Assembly: GCF_024171895.1 (NCBI RefSeq) | Contig: NZ_JAMTCQ010000009.1 | Location: forward strand, 161,318 to 225,317 | Length of the DNA stretch: 64,000 nt | Origin: Prauserella halophila | GTDB taxonomy: Bacteria; Actinomycetota; Actinomycetes; Mycobacteriales; Pseudonocardiaceae | Reading direction: 5' to 3' | In this document: piece by piece, positions 42,833 through 50,965 of the stretch | How the letters are laid out: each line of letters starts with the position of its first letter | How positions within the stretch are numbered: position 1 is the stretch's first letter | Position numbers and translations under genes: made by a program | Notes under the pieces: generated by a model | The model's input: the letters and a program-made list of their open reading frames with translations, nothing else | Database searches by the model: none | What the model was told of the DNA's origin: nothing

Positions 42833-43708
42833 TCAGTCGAACAGGCTCGTCTCGCCGTGAATGTCGAGCAGTTCGTACACGGGCCGGCCGCGGCGGCCGT
42901 CGATCGTGGTGGTGCGGACCACTCGCAGCCGCGCCGTGACGGGGCGGTCGAGGTTGACCTTGATCTGGTCGAGCAGGTCCGGCACCACCGCGCCCTGGAT
43001 CGTGCTTCCGGTGTCGCGTTCGAGGTAGAAGATCCGCCTGCGGGTGCGGACGCCGTCGAGCCTGCCGGTCACGGTCTCGTAGCCGACGTCCTCGCGGGAC
43101 TCCCGCAGGCTGTTGTTCAGCACGCGCGCCTGTTCCGTGGTCATGCTGCGCGTGACCTCCTCGCCCGATGTCGGCGTCAGCGTGAGGCCGAGGCTCGAGG
43201 TCTTGGTGACCGCACTGACGATGTCGCTCACCGCATTGCGGATCGTGTCGCGCTGCAGCAGTACCGCGTCGAGCGCACCGTCGTCGGAGCCGTTGATCGG
43301 CAGGAAGTCGCACAGCTCCTTCACCGACCGCTCCGACAGCGTTTCGATGCCGTCGTTGATGAGCGCGTCCGGATCGGACGTTTCGGGGAAGCCGAAGAAC
43401 AACGCGTTGCCGGCCTGGCCGCGTTGCAACAGCGGCGCCTTCTCCCGGTCGGCGGGCTGGACGTAGGTGATCTCGCCCTGCGGGTTGCGCACGATGTGGC
43501 CGACCTTCGCCGTCGCGTCCTGCAGCGCGCGGCTGATGTCGGAAAACGCGTAGGCGTCCATCCGCGGCGAATCGAGCATCGACACGCGCAGCAGCGCCGA
43601 CCGGCTCGGCCGTTCGAACTTCGCATGCGCGGCGCGGGCGGACGCGCGCGCCAGGTCGTCCAGCCACGTACCGCCGGGAATCGCGTCCGCGACGTCTTCG
43701 AAGCTCAC
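42833..43708 (-). CDS. Unknown partner of the NTase-like gene
   Basis: A 291-aa protein I do not recognise. The N-terminal half (residues ~1-150) is mixed helical (ALLRVSMLDSPRMDAYAFSDISRAL, split; LFFGFPETSDPDALINDGIETL) and the second half (~200-291) looks like a small beta barrel: VGYETVTGRLDGVRTRRRIFYLE, VNLDRPVTARLRVVRTTT, GRPVYELLDIHGETSLFD. The start GTG at 43708 overlaps the upstream NTase-like gene stop (GTGA), so the two form a unit. Both are on the minus strand, bounded by the AhpD-like gene and a membrane protein gene. A role with the NTase-like protein is inferred only from coupling. Confidence 0.7.
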   Translation of the reverse strand: MSFEDVADAIPGGTWLDDLARASARAAHAKFERPSRSALLRVSMLDSPRMDAYAFSDISRALQDATAKVGHIVRNPQGEITYVQPADREKAPLLQRGQAGNALFFGFPETSDPDALINDGIETLSERSVKELCDFLPINGSDDGALDAVLLQRDTIRNAVSDIVSAVTKTSSLGLTLTPTSGEEVTRSMTTEQARVLNNSLRESREDVGYETVTGRLDGVRTRRRIFYLERDTGSTIQGAVVPDLLDQIKVNLDRPVTARLRVVRTTTIDGRRGRPVYELLDIHGETSLFD

Positions 43709-44196
43709 CACGTCACCTCCGCGAATCCTTTGAACATGCCGTGGACCGGTCCGCGCGCCCAGGTCGGCTCCCACGTCTCCTCGTCGCCTGGCCGGCACAG
43801 GAAGCCGTCGAGCAGACCACTCATCGGACGGACCCGGTCGAGATACATCGCGGGCTGCTCGGCGATCACGCCGTTGAGCGTGAGCATCCCGTACAGGGCC
43901 TCGCGGGCCGGGCCGGTGAGGCGTTTGAGGCTGCCCCACTCGTCCGGGATCAGCAGCACGTCGATGTCCCGCGGCACGTTCTCGGAGCGAACGGCTATTT
44001 CCCCGGAGATCCACGCCCTGCCCGTGGGGATGAGCCCGCCGACGACGCCGAGGTAGCCGGACAGCGCGCTGAACAGCACCTCGCGCTCGTTGCGGTGCGG
44101 AGTGTCCCAGACGAATCTCTCGTACAGGTCGGACAGATCGGCGGGGTGTCGCCCCGGAGGCAGAACGTTGTCCGGTGTCCAGTAGGGGAGCGGCAT
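43705..44196 (-). CDS. Nucleotidyltransferase-like (DUF6932-type) protein
   Basis: A 163-aa protein. VLPPGRHPADLSDLYERFVWDTPHRNERE at the start and the segment WISGEIAVRSENVPRDIDVLLIPDEW (near residue 65-90) resemble the minimal-nucleotidyltransferase pattern G-(S/E)-F/I...K/R...P-x-D-I-D-V, with the Asp pair for metal; runs are split here for length. DUF6932-type proteins share this start and motif. It is coupled to the unknown gene downstream. Nucleotidyltransferase-like small proteins occur in toxin-antitoxin and defence systems, but no such activity is shown here. Confidence 0.6.
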   Translation of the reverse strand: MPLPYWTPDNVLPPGRHPADLSDLYERFVWDTPHRNEREVLFSALSGYLGVVGGLIPTGRAWISGEIAVRSENVPRDIDVLLIPDEWGSLKRLTGPAREALYGMLTLNGVIAEQPAMYLDRVRPMSGLLDGFLCRPGDEETWEPTWARGPVHGMFKGFAEVTW

Positions 44197-44269
44197 CCAC
44201 GTTCCTTACATCGCCGACGAAGCGCCGGAAGCGGCCCGGCGAACTTATCAGCCGCCACGGAGCGCGAGG

Positions 44270-44854
44270 TCAGCCGCCTGAACGGGGGATATCGTGTTCG
44301 GTTGCCCACTCGTCGGCTTCGTCCGGCCACTCGTTGCGCGTGTGCCACGCGCGCCGCGGCGGCAACGTTCCCGATGTCCGGCCCGCGCCGGTGGTCTCGT
44401 CGAGGGTGCCGATGATGTGATTTTCGGTGCCGTCGTCGGTGTGCGGTGAGTGCGCCTGCTCGACGTCGGGCGTGCGCGGGCCCCGCCGGTGTCCTCGGCC
44501 GTGGGCGGCGGGAACGTTCGAGTGATGGCTCGCCGCCTCGTCGGTGAGGTCCGGTGCCGCCGCAGGTCCGGTGGTCCGCGTCGTGGGGACGTCGCCTGCC
44601 GCCGCAGTCCCGGGTGTCGTCGCCGTGCCGGTGGTCGTCGTTCCCGTTGCAGCGTCGGAAGCCGTCGTCGTAGCGGCGGGGGCCGTGTCGCGTGCCGGGG
44701 TGGCGAACGCATCGGGGTCGGTGGGCCGCGTGGCCGAACCCGCTCCCGTGGTGTGTCTGCTCCGCGCAGGCCACGTCAGCAGTGCGCCCGCCAGTGCTCC
44801 GAGTGCGAAAGCGACGAGCAGCCAGAGCCAGATCTGTCCGAACAACCACAGCAT
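44270..44854 (-). CDS. Membrane-anchored low-complexity protein
   Basis: A 194-aa protein with one N-terminal membrane helix (MLWLFGQIWLWLLVAFALGA then LAGALLTWPAR) and a long, Thr/Ala/Pro-rich cytoplasmic or external tail. The C-terminal part (residues ~150-194: GTLPPRRAWHTRNEWPDEADEWATEHDI) is the more conserved-looking piece. It follows the OmpA/BON gene by 68 bp on the same strand. In mycobacteria an OmpA/BON gene (arfA) is likewise followed by small membrane proteins (arfB, arfC). The analogy is positional. Confidence 0.65.
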   Translation of the reverse strand: MLWLFGQIWLWLLVAFALGALAGALLTWPARSRHTTGAGSATRPTDPDAFATPARDTAPAATTTASDAATGTTTTGTATTPGTAAAGDVPTTRTTGPAAAPDLTDEAASHHSNVPAAHGRGHRRGPRTPDVEQAHSPHTDDGTENHIIGTLDETTGAGRTSGTLPPRRAWHTRNEWPDEADEWATEHDIPRSGG

Positions 44855-44922
44855 GGGCGTTTCCCTCCTCGTCGTGGCGTGCCGTCGTCCTGAGCGGGTC
44901 GGCTGGGGTGCCGTCGTCCTGG

Positions 44923-45588
44923 TCAGTGCACGTGAATCTCCACCCGCCGGTTCATGCGGTCGGCCTCGGCGTCGGTGCCGTCGCTCAGGGGACGGGCGTC
45001 GCCGTGGCCGACGGTCGTCAGGCGGTCACGGTCGATGCCGGCGTCGGTGAGCTCGGCGGCCACGGCCTCGGCCCGCTCGCGGGACAGCGTGCGTGCCTCG
45101 TCGCTGTCGAGCTCCGGCACAGGCGCGACGTGGCCGGCGACCTCGAATCGGAGCGTGATGGGGGTCGAACGCAGGATGTCGGCCACGTGCGCGACAGCGC
45201 GTTCGCCTGCTCCGGTCGGCTCGTCACCGTACGGCACGAACCGGATCGGTATCCGCCGGAGCGCCTCGTCGATCGCCCGCTGCGCCCGTATCGCGGCCGG
45301 GTCGGCCTGTGACTCTCGCACGTCCACGGTGCGAACGCCGTCGACGTCTCCGACGATGGTGCGGACCCGATCACCGCCGTCCTGCGGAACGTCCGACACC
45401 GTGGCATCGCGCCCGTCCATCGTCACGGCGGGTGCGCGCAGCCCCGCGTCGCGCAACGCGGTCCGTGCCTCGTCACGCAGGTCGTGTTCGATCCGGTCGG
45501 CCGTCGCCCACGTCGCGCCGAACGCCAGTAGCCCCGACACGGCGAACGCGAGCGGAATCAGCCAGAATCGGCCGTTCTGCCTCGCCAT
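44923..45588 (-). CDS. OmpA-family protein with BON-like domain (ArfA/OmpATb type)
   Basis: A 221-aa protein: N-terminal membrane helix (WLIPLAFAVSGLLAFGATWA, residues ~9-28), a BON-like domain (residues ~35-105: DEARTALRDAGLRAPAVTMDG, split; VRTIVGDVDGVRTVDVRES) and a C-terminal OmpA peptidoglycan-binding domain (LRFEVAGHVAPVP, SRERAEAVAAELTDAGID, LTTVGHGDARPL, NRRVEIHVH). Same layout as mycobacterial ArfA/OmpATb, needed for ammonia release in acid. The stretch upstream carries the 21-bp repeats. Confidence 0.85.
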   Translation of the reverse strand: MARQNGRFWLIPLAFAVSGLLAFGATWATADRIEHDLRDEARTALRDAGLRAPAVTMDGRDATVSDVPQDGGDRVRTIVGDVDGVRTVDVRESQADPAAIRAQRAIDEALRRIPIRFVPYGDEPTGAGERAVAHVADILRSTPITLRFEVAGHVAPVPELDSDEARTLSRERAEAVAAELTDAGIDRDRLTTVGHGDARPLSDGTDAEADRMNRRVEIHVH

Positions 45589-45800
45589 GCACCGACGATA
45601 GGCGCGCTCGCCGGGCCCCGCGAACGCGAGCGACGGGTGTGACGCCTGTGAGTGGCGCGTCCGCGGAAGGTGCGGCCCGTCCCCGCAGCTGTGAACACGG
45701 TCCCGCAGCCGCGAACGCGGTGTTCGAGCTGCCACTCCGGCATCCGCGGGCCGGGCGAGACGGCACTCCGGAGATGGGCGGCGGTCGGCGCCCGGAGCGC

Positions 45801-45860
45801 GCAACACGGGCCCCGGAACCTGCAACACGGGCCCCGGAACCCGCAACACGGGTCGGTGGG
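45801..45860 (+). repeat. 21-bp-period intergenic repeat, three copies (GCAACACGGGCCCCGGAACCY)
   Basis: Units start at 45801, 45822 and 45843, each 21 bp, the last partial, ending next to the SGNH stop. A looser pair of ~20-bp units with GTGAACACGG/GCGAACGCGG lies at 45681-45720. The core GCARRACACG is shared with the units at 10761 and 52317. Confidence 0.8.
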
Positions 45861-46688
45861 TCAGTTGTCGGCGGGTTCGGTCAGTGTCGAGCCGTGCTGG
45901 CACCGGGGTGCCGTGCTCGTCTGCTCGCGCAGCGGCGTCAGGCTGGGACGCTTCGCCGTGATGCCGTCGCCGAGCGATTCGCCGCGCAGCTGACGGGCGA
46001 TCCACGGCAGCAGGTGCACGCGGGTCCACTCCAGGTCGCTGCGCCGGAGCGTGAGCCAGGTCTGCTGACCGTCGGTCTCCGGCCACGGCTCGCGCCAGTC
46101 CTCGGCCGTGGGGACACCCAGCGCTTCCGCGGTGCGCAGTGCGATCCGCCGGTGGGCTTCGGCGGTGAAATGCAGCCGATCGCCACTCCACGCGCGGATG
46201 TCGTGCAGGGTTTCCATGGACCACAGGTCGACGATCTTCGTGTTGTGGCGGTCGGCGATCGCGCGCACGTGCGCGTTGTAGATCGCCACCTTGCCGCGCA
46301 GCATGCTGATCACCGACATGCTCTTCGTATCGGGTCCGGTGAAGATCAACACCTCGATCCCTGCGGCGCGGAGAGCGGCGATGCCGGCCTCGAACTCGGC
46401 GGCCTTCGCGTCGACGTCCGCGCCGGGCACGATGATGTCGTTGCCGCCGGCGCACACCGTGACCAGGTCCGGCTTGGTCTCCAGCGCCACCGGCAGCTGC
46501 TCGGTCATGATCTCGGTCAGCATCTTGCCGCGGACGGCGAGATTGGCGTAGGCGAAATCGGCGGAACCACCTGCGAGGATCTCGGCGAGCCGGTCGGCCC
46601 AGCCGCGGTACGTGCCGTCGGGCCGCTCGTCGTTCAAGCCCTCGGTGAAGCTGTCCCCGATCGCGACGAAGCTGCGGTATCCGGTCAC
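45861..46688 (-). CDS. SGNH/GDSL hydrolase
   Basis: A 275-aa SGNH-fold esterase or lipase. Block I is FVAIGDSFTEGLND (Ser11 region), block II has NLAVRGKML (Gly), block III TVCAGGNDII (Asn), and block V GDRLHFTAEAHRRIA (His, Asp three residues before). No signal peptide is present, so it is likely cytoplasmic. The C-terminal ~35 residues are poorly conserved. Substrates of this broad family are various acyl esters; this one is unknown. Confidence 0.88.
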   Translation of the reverse strand: MTGYRSFVAIGDSFTEGLNDERPDGTYRGWADRLAEILAGGSADFAYANLAVRGKMLTEIMTEQLPVALETKPDLVTVCAGGNDIIVPGADVDAKAAEFEAGIAALRAAGIEVLIFTGPDTKSMSVISMLRGKVAIYNAHVRAIADRHNTKIVDLWSMETLHDIRAWSGDRLHFTAEAHRRIALRTAEALGVPTAEDWREPWPETDGQQTWLTLRRSDLEWTRVHLLPWIARQLRGESLGDGITAKRPSLTPLREQTSTAPRCQHGSTLTEPADN

Positions 46689-46926
46689 GACGTCTCCCTC
46701 CGCCCTGTGCGCGCGCCTGTCTCCCAGTTGATCAACGGCCGGCGGGAGGCGCGGTCTTCCCCCGAAGATGCCTGCGTCGCGGGCGCCGGTCGGACCAGAG
46801 TGACAGTTTCCTCCTTCGAGGTCGACCTACGCAGCCGTAATGTGAAGTGCGGACCGTCCGGTGTGGTGAAGGTAACGTGACCGGATCCGACGATGCCGAC
46901 GCGCGGAATCAGGCAAGGTGGAGATC

Positions 46927-47889
46927 GTGAGTGACACGCCGCCGCACGAGCCCCCGGCCGCCGCCGCGCCACGCCGCGAATCCCTGGCGAGCCTGCTGGG
47001 CGGGCGTAAAGGTGCGATCGACGCGAGCCTGCCGCCCGTGGCGTTCGTCGTCGGCTGGCTCGCGTCGGGGTCGTCGATCGGCTGGGGCGCGGCTGCCGCG
47101 ATCGCGCTGAGCGCCGCCATCGGCTGCGTTCGCCTCGCCCGCGGCGACAAGGTCAAGGCGGTGCTGATCAGCCTGGCTGCTGTCGTGCTCGCGGCACTCA
47201 TCGCCCTGCGCACTGGTCGTGCGCAGGACTTCTTTCTCATCCAGCTGTTGTCCAATGTGGCTAGTGCACTTGCGTGGCTCGTGAGCATCGCGATCCGCTG
47301 GCCGCTGCTCGGCGTGGTCGTGGGCACAGTGCTGGGGCAGAAGACGCGCTGGCGGAAAGACCCCGAGCTGCTGCGGGCCTACTCGCGCGCGAGCTGGGTG
47401 TGGGTGTTCGGCCAGTACACGCTGCGTGTCGCCGTGTTCGGCGCGCTGTGGTGGGCAGGCGAGGTCGTGGCGCTGGGCGTCGCGCGCACGGTGCTGTCGT
47501 GGCCGCTCGTCGCGCTGACCGTCGCCGTCAGCGGCTGGGTGCTGCACCGTTCGCTGCCCGAGAGTCATCCCGGACTGCGCCACCCGGTCCCGCCGTCGGC
47601 GCAGGAGGCGCCGCCGGTGGGCGAGGGGGCCACTCCGGCAACGGTCTCGACGCCGGAGGGCAGCGACTCGAACGGCAGCGATTCGAACGGTAGCGATTCG
47701 AACGGCAGTGGCTCGCCGGCCGGCGATTCGAACGGCAGCGATTCGACGGGTAGTGGCTCGACGGGTAGTGGCTCGAACGGCCGCGGCTCGACGTCGAAGG
47801 GCGGCGCGCCGTCGGACTCGGCGCAGTCGGAACCGGCATCCTCCGGCAGTACGAACGCGGGGTCCGCACCGCCGGGGCCGGAAAAGTAG
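46927..47889 (+). CDS. DUF3159 membrane protein
   Basis: A 320-aa actinobacterial DUF3159 protein. After a short Pro/Ala-rich start, ESLASLLGGRKGAIDASLPPVAF begins the conserved region (split), with about six hydrophobic helices to residue ~215 and the conserved GRAQDFFLIQLLSN and KDPELLRAYSRASWVWV segments. The last ~90 residues are a repeat tail of GSDSNGS/GSGSTGS units. The GTG at 46927 was chosen over 46918 because GGTGGAG precedes it. In mycobacteria DUF3159 genes lie near sugar or tRNA genes; the function is unknown. It ends at a hairpin facing the GlcNAc kinase gene. Confidence 0.85.
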   Translation: MSDTPPHEPPAAAAPRRESLASLLGGRKGAIDASLPPVAFVVGWLASGSSIGWGAAAAIALSAAIGCVRLARGDKVKAVLISLAAVVLAALIALRTGRAQDFFLIQLLSNVASALAWLVSIAIRWPLLGVVVGTVLGQKTRWRKDPELLRAYSRASWVWVFGQYTLRVAVFGALWWAGEVVALGVARTVLSWPLVALTVAVSGWVLHRSLPESHPGLRHPVPPSAQEAPPVGEGATPATVSTPEGSDSNGSDSNGSDSNGSGSPAGDSNGSDSTGSGSTGSGSNGRGSTSKGGAPSDSAQSEPASSGSTNAGSAPPGPEK

Positions 47890-47891
47890 GT

Positions 47892-47922
47892 GGCCCCCGG
47901 CGAGGGGGGAGGTCCGGGGGCC
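47892..47922. terminator. Bidirectional hairpin terminator
   Basis: GGCCCCCGG and CCGGGGGCC form a perfect 9-bp stem with a 13-nt loop, between the convergent DUF3159 and GlcNAc kinase genes. Confidence 0.75.
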
Positions 47923-47927
47923 GGCGA

Positions 47928-48896
47928 TCATCCTACTCTGTTCGGGTGAGGTACATGTTGGCCGAACCCCTCCAGGGCGGCCAGCCACGCGGCGCCCAGT
48001 ACCCCGTCCTTGCTTTCGCGCATGTCACAGCCCTGCAGCCGCTCGTGGATGCGGGTACGGACCGGGTTGCCGGTTCCCAGGACGCTGCCGACGAGCACGA
48101 TCGGCGTCTCCTCGTCGGTGTCCCGGGCCGCGATCGCGATGTCGGTCAGCCGGTCCGCGGCGTCGTCGGCGATGCGCGCTGCGACGGGATCGGATGCGGC
48201 TGCGGCGCTCACGAGTGGTGCGAACCGGGCCAGATGGACGGGGGTGTCCTGATTGACGGCCGTGATGAGCAGGTGGAACGCCCGCGGCTCGGCGGCGTCG
48301 ACACCGGCCTCGGCCAGCACGGACGACGTCAGCGTGCCGAGTGGTTCACCCCTGGTCGGAGTTTCGCCACCGGCCAGGGCTTCATCCCTGGACAGAGCGT
48401 CGAGCGTGGCACGGACCGCCTCTCGGCCGATCCAGAAACCCGACCCCTCGTCACCGAGCAGCCAGCCGTAGCCACCGGAGACCGACACCATGCGCCGGTC
48501 GCGGATCCGGCCCGCGATCGACCCCGTGCCGGAGACGAGCACCGTGCCGTCCGGTGCGTCGGTGGCCGAGGCGAACGCGGTTTCCGCGTCCGAGACCACC
48601 TGCGGGGTGACGTCGAAGCCGGCCTCCCGCCATGTGCGCTCGAACAACGCGGCGACGGCCGGGTCGGTCAGCTTGCTCGAGCCCGCCATGCCCACGACGC
48701 AGTCGCCCAGCTCGGCGCGGTCGAGGTCGACGGTGGCGGCGGCGACGGCCTCGGCGATCGCGGACGCGGCCTTCTCCGGCGGGTGCGAGTTCGGGTTCGC
48801 CCCGCCCGCGCGGCCGGTGCCCAGCACGCGCATGCCGCTGTCGACGGCGCATGCCCTGGTGCTGGTGCCGCCCGCGTCCACTCCGACGACGTACAT
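47928..48896 (-). CDS. N-acetylglucosamine kinase-like (BadF/BcrA ATPase family)
   Basis: A 322-aa sugar kinase of the ASKHA fold: MYVVGVDAGGTSTRACAVD (phosphate 1), GRAGGANPNSHP, GMAGSSKLTDP, VSDAETAFASA (catalytic Asp), LVSGTGSIAG (phosphate 2) and GGYGWLLGDEGSGFWIGREA. This pattern is the GlcNAc/GlcN kinase branch of the BadF family. The start overlaps the stop of the SIS isomerase gene by one base (TGATG). Together with that gene and the DasR-like regulator it forms a GlcNAc catabolism unit. Confidence 0.88.
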   Translation of the reverse strand: MYVVGVDAGGTSTRACAVDSGMRVLGTGRAGGANPNSHPPEKAASAIAEAVAAATVDLDRAELGDCVVGMAGSSKLTDPAVAALFERTWREAGFDVTPQVVSDAETAFASATDAPDGTVLVSGTGSIAGRIRDRRMVSVSGGYGWLLGDEGSGFWIGREAVRATLDALSRDEALAGGETPTRGEPLGTLTSSVLAEAGVDAAEPRAFHLLITAVNQDTPVHLARFAPLVSAAAASDPVAARIADDAADRLTDIAIAARDTDEETPIVLVGSVLGTGNPVRTRIHERLQGCDMRESKDGVLGAAWLAALEGFGQHVPHPNRVG

Positions 48897-49939
48897 CAGC
48901 GCGTCTTCGTCACTTTGTGCAGGCCACGCGGGTTGTCGGGGTTGCCGCCCCTGGCCAGCGACAGGTGCAGGGCCAGGCGCTGCACCGGCAGGATCTCCAG
49001 GATCGGGGCCACTTCTTCCGCCGTTTCCGGCACGTCGATCCGCAGCGCCGCGGGCATTCTCGACGCCGCGGAGCCGACCGCGAGCACGTCCGCACCGCGC
49101 TCGCCGACCGCGTGCAGTACCTCGCCCATCACGTCGCCGCCGCGGCCCGTGCTGGCCATGCCCAGTACGGCCGTCTCCTCGTCGACGGCCGCGACCGGCC
49201 CGTGCAACAGGTCCGCACCGCTGTAGGCGTGGGTCTGCAGGTAACTCGTCTCGGCGAGTTTGAGCGACGACTCCAGAGCCGTGGCGTACGAGTACCCGCG
49301 CGCGGCAGCGATCACCCGATCGGCGAACCGGTACCGGTCCACCGCGCGGGCGACCTGGTCCGTCGAGTCGCGCAGCGCGGTCTCGGCCTGTTCGCCGATG
49401 TCGCCGACCGCGCTGCCGTCTCCGCCGCGGATGGCGTCGACCAGCAGGTACAGCGTCAGCAGCGTCGCCGTGTACGTCTTCGTGGCGGCGACGGCGTCCT
49501 CCTGCCCCGCGTGGATGTCCACGGCCAGGTCGGCGGCGGAGAACAGCTGTGACGACCGGGTGTTGCTGACGGCGACCGTGCGTGCACCCGCCTCGCGTGC
49601 CGCCTGGGTCACCTCGAGCAGATCGGGTGAGCCACCGCTCTGGCTGATCGAGACGACCAGGACGTCGCGCAGGTCGGGACGTGCGCCGTACAGCGTCGTC
49701 GTCGACGGGGAGACGAGGCCCACGGGCAGGCCGAGGAGCACTTCGATCAGGTACTTGGCGTAGATCGCGGCGTGGTCGCTCGAGCCGCGGGCGGCCAGCA
49801 GGGCGAACCGCGGGCGGTGCCGGGCGATTTCGGCTGCGACGGTCGCGATCTCGGCGCGGTGCTCGGCGATCGTGACCAGCATGTCTGGCTGCTGGTCGAT
49901 CTCCGCGGTCATCAGCGCGCCGGGCTGCGCATCGGTCAC
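48896..49939 (-). CDS. SIS-domain aminosugar isomerase/deaminase (AgaS/GlmS-C-like)
   Basis: A 347-aa protein with two SIS domains like the isomerase half of GlmS. Motifs are FALLAARGSSDHAAIYAKYL (residues ~48-67), VSISQSGGSPDLLEV, AVSNTRSSQLF, ATKTYTATLLTLYLL, and in the second domain ALESSLKLAETSYLQTHAYSGADLLHGPVA (split). It has no glutaminase domain, so it probably deaminates or isomerises GlcN-6-P rather than making it. GTG start with AGGAGAGGAG upstream. A DasR-type operator lies 26 bp upstream of the start. Confidence 0.88.
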   Translation of the reverse strand: MTDAQPGALMTAEIDQQPDMLVTIAEHRAEIATVAAEIARHRPRFALLAARGSSDHAAIYAKYLIEVLLGLPVGLVSPSTTTLYGARPDLRDVLVVSISQSGGSPDLLEVTQAAREAGARTVAVSNTRSSQLFSAADLAVDIHAGQEDAVAATKTYTATLLTLYLLVDAIRGGDGSAVGDIGEQAETALRDSTDQVARAVDRYRFADRVIAAARGYSYATALESSLKLAETSYLQTHAYSGADLLHGPVAAVDEETAVLGMASTGRGGDVMGEVLHAVGERGADVLAVGSAASRMPAALRIDVPETAEEVAPILEILPVQRLALHLSLARGGNPDNPRGLHKVTKTR

Positions 49940-49962
49940 GATGCTCCTCTCCTGCTCCCATT

Positions 49963-49977
49963 AAGGTCTAGACCAAT
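49963..49977. promoter_or_regulatory. DasR-responsive element (dre)
   Basis: AAGGTCTAGACCAAT contains the palindrome GGTCTAGACC, the core of the dre consensus bound by the GlcNAc regulator DasR of actinobacteria. It lies in the 117-bp gap between the divergent SIS gene and the DasR-like regulator gene. Confidence 0.8.
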
Positions 49978-50056
49978 ACTAGACAGGTTGAACATGGGCC
50001 GCGAAGGGTAGTTTGGCGAGTGAGGCGTTTCGGGGCGCTGGAGTGGAGGAGTCGCC

Positions 50057-50812
50057 ATGTTGGAGGTTTCCGGAGCGAAGGGCGGTACCGCAACCGTCGC
50101 ACGCGGAGGACGTGAGCCGAAGTACTGGGCTCTCAAGCAGCATTTGTTGAATCAGCTGGATTCGCTACCCCCGGGGGCACCGATCCCCACCGAACGTTCA
50201 CTCGCCGGGGAGTTCCACGTCTCCCGGACCACGGTCCGGCAGGCGCTGGCGGACCTGACCGCGGAGGGCAGGCTGCACCGGGTGCAGGGCAAGGGCACGT
50301 TCGCCGCCGAACCGAAGGTGGCGCAGCGGTTGCAGCTCTCGTCCTACACCGAGGACATGCTGGCGCAGGGACTGGAACCCTCGTCGCAGTTACTCGAAGT
50401 CGGCGAGGTGTTCGCAGAGGGTGATCTGCCGAAACTGCTCGGTATCCGGACCGGGGCCAAGGTTCTGCTGCTGCGCAGGCTGCGGCTCGCCGACGACGAG
50501 CCGATGGCGCTCGAGACCACCCATCTGCCGCTGGCCCGGTTCCGTGGACTGCGGCGGACGATGGTCGAGGGCGGGTCGCTGTACGAGGCGCTCGCCGAGC
50601 GCTACGGCGTCGAGATGGACCGGGCCGAGGAGACGATCGAAACCTCGCTCGCCGGTCCGGAGGAGGCCGAACTGCTGGGCGCCGACGTCGGCGTTCCGGT
50701 GTTGCTGCTGAACCGGCAGACGTTCGGCTCCGACGGCAAGCCGGTGGAGTTCGTGCGTTCGATCTACCGCGGGGACCGTTACAAGTTCGTCACTACGCTC
50801 ACGAGGCCGTAG
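50057..50812 (+). CDS. GntR/UTRA regulator (DasR-like)
   Basis: A 251-aa GntR-HutC/DasR regulator: N-terminal winged helix (residues ~20-90: [54 protein letters not shown]) and C-terminal UTRA effector domain (residues ~105-250: [56 protein letters not shown]). DasR binds GlcN-6-P-related effectors and represses chitin/GlcNAc genes. The dre just upstream suggests it controls the divergent GlcNAc operon and perhaps itself. Confidence 0.88.
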   Translation: MLEVSGAKGGTATVARGGREPKYWALKQHLLNQLDSLPPGAPIPTERSLAGEFHVSRTTVRQALADLTAEGRLHRVQGKGTFAAEPKVAQRLQLSSYTEDMLAQGLEPSSQLLEVGEVFAEGDLPKLLGIRTGAKVLLLRRLRLADDEPMALETTHLPLARFRGLRRTMVEGGSLYEALAERYGVEMDRAEETIETSLAGPEEAELLGADVGVPVLLLNRQTFGSDGKPVEFVRSIYRGDRYKFVTTLTRP

Positions 50813-50965
50813 CCGGCGGTTTCACGGGGGCTTTACTGTCCTATGTAGACGTTGTTCGTGGTGTCCGTGATCACGTGGCGAATTCTCGTTCTTCCGAAAC
50901 GACGGGACCTCCGGATGCGATGCATTCGGTGAGGGCGAGGGGCGCGAGCGCGGACCAGAGGGGCC

